From assembly GCA_030430495.1 (NCBI GenBank), contig JAUIKM010000008.1, positions 62,001 through 126,000 on the forward strand: a DNA stretch of 64,000 nucleotides. Reading direction: 5' to 3'. Both the position numbers and the translations under genes were made by a program. Positions 30,138 to 38,736 of this stretch are shown piece after piece (positions within the stretch are counted from its first letter, which is position 1; the number at the start of each line of letters is the position of its first letter). Source of the stretch: a bacterium. Its GTDB lineage: Bacteria; Bacteroidota; Ignavibacteria; Kapaibacteriales; UBA7675. Below the pieces are notes generated by a model. The model was given only the letters and a program-made list of their open reading frames with translations, did no database searches and was not told the origin of the DNA.

Positions 30138-32951
30138 ATGCGAATCCACTACTTTGTACTTGGGTTGTTGACGCTTGCAACGACTGCTACGGCGGGGGAT
30201 GAGACAATTCCCCCGGCGCAGATGTCGGCATATGTCAATAATCTCGTGCAGAGCGGAACCAGCGGAACCGAATTCTGGATCGCCATTCCCAGGCCGGGCA
30301 ACATCAATACCGGTCAGATACCGGCTCGCTATGAGATTCACGTTACCAGCGAACACCAGACCAGAGTCTCCGTTTACTACCCCAAAGTCCCCTCATTCGA
30401 CAGATCAAAAATCGTGGAACCCGGCATAGTGACGGTGTTCTCTTCAGGGAATGACCTTGAAGAAGAGTTCTGGATCAATCGCAGTGAAATAGCGAACAGC
30501 AACAAGTTGCGCAAGGGAGTCTGTCTCAGTGCGGAGCACCCGGTGACGGTTACTCTTTACTCGTTCATTGGTGCATCCGTTGAGAGTTGTCGCATCTTGC
30601 CGCAACATACGCTCGGACTTGAGTATCGCTATTTGTCGTACTACTCCTATCTGGATGGGACGGAAAGCCGTAATGGCGGTTGCCTGATTCTGGCAACCAG
30701 ACCCAACACCATGGTCGAGATTTCGCTGCCGCAGCGACCGAATTCGATTGTTAAAACTATGGACAATCGATATGCCGGAGAGCGGTATTCCGTGATGCTC
30801 GATTCCGGCGAGGTTTATACGCTGGCCACAGCCACGGTTGATTCAGTCCTGACCGCCGATCTGAGTGGCGCTCGAATAAAATCTGATAAACCCATTGCGG
30901 TAAGCGCATTTCACTTTGGGAGCAAGCTTCCGATTATTGCCGGCGATGATTCTCCGTCGGCATTGATTGAAATGCTGCCGCCAGTGAGCTCCTGGGGGAA
31001 ATCGCACGTCGCAATGATGACCCAGCTGCCCGCCGGCCCAGGTGTCGACAACCTCTACCGAATAGTCGCGGCCGAAGACAATACTGACTACTTCATGCTT
31101 AGAGTCGATTTGTTCGACGGGTCGATCCTCGACCGAAGTGAAGGTGTGCTCAGCAAAGCCGGCGAATGGAGTGAAATTGGCGACTTCGATCCGGAGAGTT
31201 CAGGCAACGTCAAACGAAGCATTACCATCTGGACTTCCAGCAAACCTACCCTGCTGATGCAGTATGGCGTATCCCATTCATCCGGTGGAATCAGCCCTTT
31301 TATGGCGCACGTTCCGCCGTTGGAGCAATACGTCACGGGCAAGACATCATTCTTTGTTCCGCCCGGAATTGGTCAGATTCACGTGTTTGCGGTCAATAGC
31401 TCAGGAGAAACGCCGGGCGATCTCAAGACTGTCATGGTTGACGGCAAAGAGCTCGGTCAACTGGATGCGCGCTTCTATTCCAATCGAGTGCCTGAAACTG
31501 ACATTCACTATATGAGCCTGGTTGCGAGGGCCGGACACGTGCAGACGATCAACAGTCAGACGCCCTATGCCGTTATGCTGTTTGGTTCTTTTGATAATGG
31601 CCACTACGGCGCCAATCTGGTTGGCTCTGCCTACAAAGTTGATCAGCCTGACTCCGTACCGCCTGTTCTTTCGATGCGCCGGCAGTGCGCTGAATTTCAC
31701 TTTACAGCGACGGAACTTACCGTCAACGATGTGGAGGGCCCCAAGCGTCAGATCGATCAGGGCGTTTCCGACATTCAACTGATTCCCGAGTTGTCGAACA
31801 ACTTTGAGTTTATACTGAACGATCCCTCCGTGCTGGAAGCTTATCGCGGCGAGCACAAGGTTGACTTCAGCCTGAAACCGATCGACATTGAGCGCAACGG
31901 CAAAGCGGTGTTTCTTGTGCGGGATCGCGCAGGCAACGTCGTTGTTGATTCCATTAATTACGTCTACCAGCCCGACAATCAGATTTTACGTGCCGACGTG
32001 CACCGCCATGATTTCGGCGTGGTACGCACCAATGACAGGCCCGAGTTTGTGTTGGAAATCACCAACGTATCGACTGCGCCGCTCCCGATCAACAGCTTCT
32101 CGTTTACGCGCGGAAGCAATCTCTTCTATATTGCTCCTGCTGATAATGTGGCCTTTGAATTGCCTGTCGGTGAGTCCAAACAAATACACGTCGTTTACAA
32201 ACCGGTGCGCGAAAACGCCGGCGGGGGACAAGCCGACGTCGACACGCTGGTGATCAATTCGCACTGCCGGGCATTTGTTGCGACGGCCCTGAGTGGTCGC
32301 GCCGGCCTGCCGCGCGCTTCAGCCATAAGGGATCTCGACTTTGGCGATGTTGATGTGGGCGACAAGAGCTGTCATGAAAAATTTATCGGTATCTACAACG
32401 AAGGTTACCTACCGTTGAATATCGATCTGGAAGATCTTGCCGAGCAATTTCGCGCCGACGACAAACCGGCTTTTTACCTGAGAGATGACAAGTTCAGTGG
32501 CGACGTTGTGAGTTCCGTGCCGCCCGGCGACACTCTGAAGTTGCGAGTTTTCTGTTTTGCACCCACCAGCCCCGAACTGTACAGCCGGGTGTACACACTC
32601 CAGCACGACGGCGCAGGCGACAAGGAGTTTACGCTGCAAGGCCGCGGCGTTCGGCCCACAAGCGCCGGCGAAGACGACTTGATTAACAGTTCAGAACTAC
32701 ACATTCTCGATCCCGTGCCGCATCCGATCAGCGGCAATGCTTCCCTGCGGATCGTAGTGCCGCATCCGGGAACGGTTGAACTGGAATTGTGCGACATGCT
32801 TGGGCGGGTTTGTACTGCTTTGCGCAGCGACAATGTTGGGCCTGGATTGCAAACCTTCAATCTGCAAACGAGGGATCTGCCGGCCGGCACATATTTCCTC
32901 GTTTGTAAAAATGGCCGTAGCGTACAGCGACGCGCAATTCGTCTCCGGTAA
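30138..32951 (+). CDS. Array paralog 2 (subfamily A): secreted IgGFc-binding-like / T9SS-like
   Basis: GTSGTEFWIAIPRPGNINTG; CRILPQHTLGLEYRYLSYYSYLDG; ALIEMLPPVSSWGKSHV; LDFGDVDVGDKSCHEKFIGIYNEG; C-terminal VELELCDMLGRVCTAL...LPAGTYFLVCKNG. Confidence 0.75.
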   Translation: MRIHYFVLGLLTLATTATAGDETIPPAQMSAYVNNLVQSGTSGTEFWIAIPRPGNINTGQIPARYEIHVTSEHQTRVSVYYPKVPSFDRSKIVEPGIVTVFSSGNDLEEEFWINRSEIANSNKLRKGVCLSAEHPVTVTLYSFIGASVESCRILPQHTLGLEYRYLSYYSYLDGTESRNGGCLILATRPNTMVEISLPQRPNSIVKTMDNRYAGERYSVMLDSGEVYTLATATVDSVLTADLSGARIKSDKPIAVSAFHFGSKLPIIAGDDSPSALIEMLPPVSSWGKSHVAMMTQLPAGPGVDNLYRIVAAEDNTDYFMLRVDLFDGSILDRSEGVLSKAGEWSEIGDFDPESSGNVKRSITIWTSSKPTLLMQYGVSHSSGGISPFMAHVPPLEQYVTGKTSFFVPPGIGQIHVFAVNSSGETPGDLKTVMVDGKELGQLDARFYSNRVPETDIHYMSLVARAGHVQTINSQTPYAVMLFGSFDNGHYGANLVGSAYKVDQPDSVPPVLSMRRQCAEFHFTATELTVNDVEGPKRQIDQGVSDIQLIPELSNNFEFILNDPSVLEAYRGEHKVDFSLKPIDIERNGKAVFLVRDRAGNVVVDSINYVYQPDNQILRADVHRHDFGVVRTNDRPEFVLEITNVSTAPLPINSFSFTRGSNLFYIAPADNVAFELPVGESKQIHVVYKPVRENAGGGQADVDTLVINSHCRAFVATALSGRAGLPRASAIRDLDFGDVDVGDKSCHEKFIGIYNEGYLPLNIDLEDLAEQFRADDKPAFYLRDDKFSGDVVSSVPPGDTLKLRVFCFAPTSPELYSRVYTLQHDGAGDKEFTLQGRGVRPTSAGEDDLINSSELHILDPVPHPISGNASLRIVVPHPGTVELELCDMLGRVCTALRSDNVGPGLQTFNLQTRDLPAGTYFLVCKNGRSVQRRAIRLR

Positions 32952-33134
32952 ACGATCAATATGGTTACCTCACCTGTATCCCATCCGCACCCGATGGTTT
33001 CCTGAATCTGCGCTGCATGCTTTTCACTGGTAAAATTCGCGTGCCAAAGCAAGACCTCCGCGGTGCTTGTTTGTCATTGAGGAAATAATAAGAGCTAATG
33101 CGAGAGTTGCGCCATCAGAAACTTCCTTCTACAC

Positions 33135-35825
33135 ATGATTTCAGCTTTCAGCAGTAAAGTCGTCGGTGCTCTGCTGCTCCTGGCGGTTGCACTGTTTGTC
33201 CTGCCGTTCCGGGCGACGGGTCAGGCGCACAAACTCGCCGGCGGCTACGAGTACTGGCTGGCGATTCCACCCAACGAAGAAGCTAACTTCGGCAGCGAGA
33301 TCGAACTGACCATGGTCATCTGTGCGCTTGAGAAGCAGGCCAATATTCACGTTGAGATTCCCTGGATCGGCGCAAGTTTTGAGCAGGTGATTCCCGCGGG
33401 ATCCGCAACGCGTATCAGTTCAATCGACGGCAAGCTGCCTTGGGATCTGGAAGTTCGCGAGACGGGCACGGCGCAGACAAAGGGGATTCATGTGCAGTCC
33501 GACGAGCCCGTCACCGTGCGGCTCTACTCGGCGCGATCATTTTCGGCCGACGCCTTTACAGCGATTCCGGTGCACATGTGGGGGCGGAGCTACCGGCACA
33601 TCGCGTACTACGAGCAGGCCGATCCGATCAAACGGCGCGGCTCCGGATTTGTCATTGTGGCGGCTCACGACAACACGGAGGTGCGCATCAATCTTGAAGC
33701 GCGCGGCGTCGGTCAAACGACCGACGGACACTCCCCCGGCATGCAGTACGACGTCGTGCTGCAGCGCGGCCAGACATACATGGTACACGGCGACGGACTC
33801 AGCGAAGGATTTGATCTTTCCGGCACGCAGATAACAGCTTCCAATCCCATCGGCCTGATTTCCTTTCACATGCGCTCCATTGTGCCGCTGGCCATGGGAG
33901 CCGGTGACCGCGATTTTTTGGTTGAGATGTTGCCGCCGCTTGAATACTGGGGGAGGCGTTTTGTCAGCCGCGAGTTGTTGCGTGTCGGATTCGGCGACTA
34001 TTTCCGCGTCGTGGCCGCGAAAGACAATACAACCGTCAAGCTGCGCACCTATGATTCGACGGGTAAAGAGTCATCCTCGCGCGAATTTACCATCACGGAC
34101 GCCGGCGATTTTGCCGAATTCGGCGAGCATGCGCCGGAAGCTTCGCCGCGTGCCGACGCCATCCGCGGCGTGTCACTCTGGGAAGCCGACAAACCGATTC
34201 AGGTCATGATGTATTCCTACTCCTCCGACTGGGACGGCGCACCGGGTTACAATCCTTTCATGGTTGCTCTGACGCCGTTTGAGCTCGCATCCACTGTGGA
34301 GGTCGTTGATATTCCGAGCGGCACGGGGCTTTCGGTTATCGACATTATCACTGAGGACAATCCAAATCTTCTCGAAGACCTGAGGCTGAACGGCCAGCCG
34401 ATTGCACAGATCGACCCGGATTTCATGAGGATCCCATATGGCGATGAAGGTCTGCGCTGTTCGCGCATTCATCTGGGGCCCGGTACAAAACGCATTTCCG
34501 GCGATGCGCTGTTTGTCGGTATGCTGCACACCTATGGCGGCAACAGCATTCACGGTATTCCGCTGGGCCGCACCGCATTTCCGCTGCGGGCGGCCGAAGC
34601 TCCCGACCTGCCGACTTTTGTGACTACAGCAGCGGATTGTTTCAGCGCAGAGATTGAAGTCTCCGGCGGCGGCCCTGTTCCGCTGGCCTTAATGCGCACC
34701 AACAGCCGAACATTGAGTAACGTCGCGATCAATCCACCGGACGCCCTGGTCATAGATCCCGTTGTCGGCGTGATGAAACGCAGCTTCAGGGTTGAAGTCA
34801 TCGACAAAAGTCTCGATGCGTTCGCCGAGTTTGAAGTCTTTGATCAGGCCGGTACGCGCGCAAAACACCAGTTCATCTATGCAGCTGCGCAACTGGACGT
34901 CACGCCGACGGAAGTCCTGCGCGAGAATCTGCAGACCGGCGACGAACTATTGATTTCTCTTGCGCTCAGCAATAACGCGTCCGACGTGCAGCGCATCGAC
35001 TATCTCTACCTGCTGCACGGCAACCGCGGCATGCGCATCATAGACAAACCCGCTCTGCCGCTCTCGCTCGGCGCCAGCCAGAATCTGCCGATCAAGGTCG
35101 AAGCGCTGGCCGGAGAGGTCGGAATTGTTTACGACACGCTGGTAGTGGGCGACACCTGCCGCGAACTCGTGCGCGTTCCGCTCGAATTGCAGGTGGAACG
35201 CGGCATTGAAGGCAAACCCGTCGTGCTCGCCTTTGACCACGACTTTCGCGACGTTTTCATCGATGACTCTGTTTGTGAGGAAGTCGAAGTCAAAAACATC
35301 GGTTCGGAGCTACTAACGGTCTATTGCATAACCGATGTGGACGACGACTCCTATATCTTTGCACAAAGCGGTTGTGAGACCTTTTTTCCGCAGGTCCTGA
35401 ACCCTCAGGAAAGCATGCAGCTCGACATCTGTTTCAGGCCGCGTACAACCGGCACTCACACGACGCAACTCACCGTGCAGTCGGATGCCGAAGGCGTCGA
35501 CAGCATCATATTCCTCCAGGGGCGTGGAATTGAAACAGCCACCGATGTCGTGGATACCGATTCCGACCTGACGGAACCGTTTGTACTGCGCGCTTATCCA
35601 AACCCCACTGATGATCTCTTGTTTGTCAGCGGGCCGGAAGTTGCCGGTTCGTCGGCTTATTCTTGTGTTGACCGCCTCGGACGATCGACAGCTGTCTCGC
35701 AGTTGGCCTCGGGCGCGGACGGCACCGCAGTTTTTGACGTTGCGGCGCTCCCGCCCGGCATGTATAATCTGGTTTTGACGCATGCCGGCGGACGCAGTTT
35801 TGTGACATTTTTCATCGTGCGTTGA
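33135..35825 (+). CDS. Array paralog 3 (subfamily A): secreted IgGFc-binding-like / T9SS-like
   Basis: GGYEYWLAIPPNEEANFGSEIELTMVICA; FLVEMLPPLEYWGRRFV; tail RAYPNPTDDLLFVSG...LPPGMYNLVLTHAGGRSFVTFFIVR (type A sorting-like). Confidence 0.75.
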   Translation: MISAFSSKVVGALLLLAVALFVLPFRATGQAHKLAGGYEYWLAIPPNEEANFGSEIELTMVICALEKQANIHVEIPWIGASFEQVIPAGSATRISSIDGKLPWDLEVRETGTAQTKGIHVQSDEPVTVRLYSARSFSADAFTAIPVHMWGRSYRHIAYYEQADPIKRRGSGFVIVAAHDNTEVRINLEARGVGQTTDGHSPGMQYDVVLQRGQTYMVHGDGLSEGFDLSGTQITASNPIGLISFHMRSIVPLAMGAGDRDFLVEMLPPLEYWGRRFVSRELLRVGFGDYFRVVAAKDNTTVKLRTYDSTGKESSSREFTITDAGDFAEFGEHAPEASPRADAIRGVSLWEADKPIQVMMYSYSSDWDGAPGYNPFMVALTPFELASTVEVVDIPSGTGLSVIDIITEDNPNLLEDLRLNGQPIAQIDPDFMRIPYGDEGLRCSRIHLGPGTKRISGDALFVGMLHTYGGNSIHGIPLGRTAFPLRAAEAPDLPTFVTTAADCFSAEIEVSGGGPVPLALMRTNSRTLSNVAINPPDALVIDPVVGVMKRSFRVEVIDKSLDAFAEFEVFDQAGTRAKHQFIYAAAQLDVTPTEVLRENLQTGDELLISLALSNNASDVQRIDYLYLLHGNRGMRIIDKPALPLSLGASQNLPIKVEALAGEVGIVYDTLVVGDTCRELVRVPLELQVERGIEGKPVVLAFDHDFRDVFIDDSVCEEVEVKNIGSELLTVYCITDVDDDSYIFAQSGCETFFPQVLNPQESMQLDICFRPRTTGTHTTQLTVQSDAEGVDSIIFLQGRGIETATDVVDTDSDLTEPFVLRAYPNPTDDLLFVSGPEVAGSSAYSCVDRLGRSTAVSQLASGADGTAVFDVAALPPGMYNLVLTHAGGRSFVTFFIVR

Positions 35826-36057
35826 CTTGTGATTTGCGAATAACGGCACGTAAATTGACGTTGTTTGTTCCGGATTACAATGGATGATTACGCCCCCGAC
35901 AATCATCCGGCACCTGCTGGTTTGGTCAGAGCCCCCCTGACATCGCCTGCACTAATAGTTCATGTGGTTTGTTCCGACGACGCTGCCCCGTTTGCGTCGG
36001 TCTGACCTGTTGTGCTTAGGCGATAGATTTAAGATCACTTTCAACAGGATTGTCCTC

Positions 36058-38460
36058 GTGCGTACCTGCTGTATCCTGCTTCTTTGCCTGTTGGCATCCT
36101 GCCCCGGTCTGATTGCCCAGAATCCCGCTTCAGTTTTTCCGCCGATGTTCGACAATGCGAACGCCGGAACGGACTTTACCTTCAGTGTTCCGCCCGCTTA
36201 TGCCCGGGGCGGCAGCGACAACCGCATTTCCATTTTTGTGTCTGCGCCGTGGTCGGCGGAAGTAACTGTCGAGATCAAAGCGCTGAACCTCGTGCGTTCG
36301 ATCAGCACGGTTGCCTGCGAAACTTCCGTTATTCATCTGTCTCCGGCGGAGGCAGAAGTTTTTGTCAAAAATCCCTCCGATGAAGCACCTGCAAAGGATG
36401 TATTTGCCGGCGCGGGCGTGCGCGTCCATTCCGATCTGCCGATCGTTGCTCACGTTGAACTCGAGTACGAATTCACCGGCGACGGAGCCATGTTGATTCC
36501 CGACGCCGCGCTGGGCACGGAGTATGTCGTGTCGAGTTATGCCGATGTCAGCGCGATGTACGATGAACTTGAGTTGCCCAGTGAAACCACCGTGACGGCG
36601 ATTGAAGACGGCACCACTGTCTGGTTCACATTGGGCGGCAATGCACTGACGGAAACGACCAACGGCATGAAAACGGGGGACACGCGCCAATACACGCTGA
36701 ATGCCGGTGACGTTCTCTCCATCGCCACTGCAACACTTGAAGGCGATGTGAGCGGCAGTTATGTGCGCGCCACCAAACCCGTCGCTGTCTACTCCGGCAA
36801 TCAATGCGCCAATGTGCCGACCATCATCCGCTGGTGCAACTACATCATGTGCAGCGAAACGCCCTTGCACGCCTGGGGCAAGACATATCACTTTCCGACG
36901 ATTCTCGGGCGCAAGGACAATGCCTACCTGCAAATCATGGCCGCCGCCGACGATACGGAAGTGCTGCGCGACGGCGTGCCTTTCACAAACATCGATGGCC
37001 CGGGCGGAGTGCAGGGCGTCGGTTTTCACAGTTCCGTTTCGCTGGACGACTCCCAACGGGGCGTCAATTTTTCCTCCGACAAAACAATCAACATCACCTG
37101 GTTAAATCCCGGCACGGAGCGCGACGGCGTCCAGACGGAACCCTTTGCCATACCGCTGATTCCGGTGGAGCAATACAGTCGCTTTGTCTGGCTGAACATG
37201 CCGCACAACGCTTCGGAGCGATTTCAGCGCAGTTCGCTCAGCGTCATTTACGCGTTGAGCGACAACGGCGTCGTGCCGCCGGAGCTGGAAATTCTGGTGC
37301 GCATCGGTGGAAACGTGGTTTGGAACAGGCTGTCCGACAGCTTTGGAGCGTCGCCGGGGAGCATTTTCCCCGGAGAAGTCAACGGCAAAACCTGGGCGGA
37401 AAAGCGCCTGATCGTTGAAAGCGCGGCTCAAATTTACGCCATTCGCAGCCTGGGCGATCCTTTTGCGGTCTACCTGACCGGCGCTTCCGGGGCGGAGTCC
37501 TACGGCATGCGCGCCGCTGCGCGATTTAAGGATCTGACTACGGACGACCAGCTACCGCCGATCAACATCTTTACGACGGACATTCCTTCGTTCCTGCAGG
37601 GCGAGTTCATGGACGTCAGTGCCCGGCCGATTCCGTCCGGTCTGGCGGCGGTCAACATCCAGCCGAATGAAAGCTACAATCTGCTGCTCAACGTCGCCGA
37701 GTTCACACCTGGCACGACGGACGCGGTTGAGTGGACGGCCGTGCCGCAGAATATCAATGCCGAGGGACGCCTCGTTGTCGTTCTGGTCGACCGCGCCGGC
37801 AACGCGCGCCGTGTGGAGATTCACTACACGCCCAAACATCCGGGGCTGGGCGCTGCGCCCGCCGTCGTCGAGTTTGGCGCAACGCAGCAGCAGTCGACGC
37901 GCACGCGTACAGCGACCATTCAGAACCTGAGCGAGAGCGAAACAATCCAGGTCCTGGACCTGCAAATCATCGGCGGCGAGGGAGAATTTGCACTGGAATC
38001 AGGCGTGCCGTCTATTCCCTTCACTTTGACGCCGCAAGCCGAGATCGAGCTGACATTCCGCTTCGAGCCGCAGGGTGCCGGACACAAACAGGCCCTGGTC
38101 TGGATAAGCACCAACATCGGCAATTTTGTGTGCATTATGCTGGACGGGCAGGCGCTGGATGTGGCGTCGGATGTGAGGCCGGAATTTACAGTGAGAAATG
38201 TTCTACACACCGTCGATGTCCTGGCCATCCCGTCGCCCGAGAGCGTCCGGCTGTCGTTTGAGCTCGAATCCAGCGCGCAGACGGACCTCGTTCTGTACAA
38301 CCTGCTCGGAATTGAGGTGATGCGCCGCAGGCTCGGTGTGCTGCGGGCCGGGCCCAGTCAGGTGCGGCTTCAGCTCGACGTCCTGCCGATCGGCTCGTAT
38401 TTTGGCCGAATTATTGCCGGCGACGCCGTCGGTCAGTTTCGACTGACCGCGCTGCGCTGA
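36058..38460 (+). CDS. Array paralog 4 (subfamily B): secreted IgGFc-binding-like / T9SS-like
   Basis: FDNANAGTDFTFSVPPAYARGGSDNRISIFVSAPW; SGNQCANVPTIIRWCNYIMCSETPLHAWGKTYHF; ORF open from 35962, GTG at 36058 gives a better signal peptide (VRTCCILLLCLLASCPGLIAQ). Confidence 0.7.
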   Translation: MRTCCILLLCLLASCPGLIAQNPASVFPPMFDNANAGTDFTFSVPPAYARGGSDNRISIFVSAPWSAEVTVEIKALNLVRSISTVACETSVIHLSPAEAEVFVKNPSDEAPAKDVFAGAGVRVHSDLPIVAHVELEYEFTGDGAMLIPDAALGTEYVVSSYADVSAMYDELELPSETTVTAIEDGTTVWFTLGGNALTETTNGMKTGDTRQYTLNAGDVLSIATATLEGDVSGSYVRATKPVAVYSGNQCANVPTIIRWCNYIMCSETPLHAWGKTYHFPTILGRKDNAYLQIMAAADDTEVLRDGVPFTNIDGPGGVQGVGFHSSVSLDDSQRGVNFSSDKTINITWLNPGTERDGVQTEPFAIPLIPVEQYSRFVWLNMPHNASERFQRSSLSVIYALSDNGVVPPELEILVRIGGNVVWNRLSDSFGASPGSIFPGEVNGKTWAEKRLIVESAAQIYAIRSLGDPFAVYLTGASGAESYGMRAAARFKDLTTDDQLPPINIFTTDIPSFLQGEFMDVSARPIPSGLAAVNIQPNESYNLLLNVAEFTPGTTDAVEWTAVPQNINAEGRLVVVLVDRAGNARRVEIHYTPKHPGLGAAPAVVEFGATQQQSTRTRTATIQNLSESETIQVLDLQIIGGEGEFALESGVPSIPFTLTPQAEIELTFRFEPQGAGHKQALVWISTNIGNFVCIMLDGQALDVASDVRPEFTVRNVLHTVDVLAIPSPESVRLSFELESSAQTDLVLYNLLGIEVMRRRLGVLRAGPSQVRLQLDVLPIGSYFGRIIAGDAVGQFRLTALR

Positions 38461-38696
38461 AGCTACTGTAACCCGGGCCGGTGCTGCCGGTTTCTGGCAC
38501 AGAATTTGGACGTTCTGACGTAGATTCAACGGACTGGCGACGTTCCGCCGCGTCGATGCACTCGAATGCGGCGGACGCGAGGACCTGCGGCCGCCCGAAG
38601 ACGGAAAGCTGGAATCCCGCTGACAAACAAAAGCGGATTGAGAAGCCGGCCGCGGGTGGACGGCGCAGGTCATACAGACAAAAGTGTCAATGCGTC

Positions 38697-38732
38697 GAAG
38701 CGGATCCGGAAGCGGATCCGGAAGCGGAGGAG
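38697..38732 (+). repeat. 12-bp tandem repeat (GAAGCGGATCCG x2 + partial) covering the Shine-Dalgarno of paralog 5
   Basis: GAAGCGGATCCG GAAGCGGATCCG GAAGCGGAGGAG directly upstream of ATG at 38737. Confidence 0.9.
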
Positions 38733-38736
38733 GCAT

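Noticed and set aside
38697-38732. Tandem repeat considered as a CRISPR-like array
   Set aside because: Contiguous 12-bp units without spacers; no cas genes in the window.
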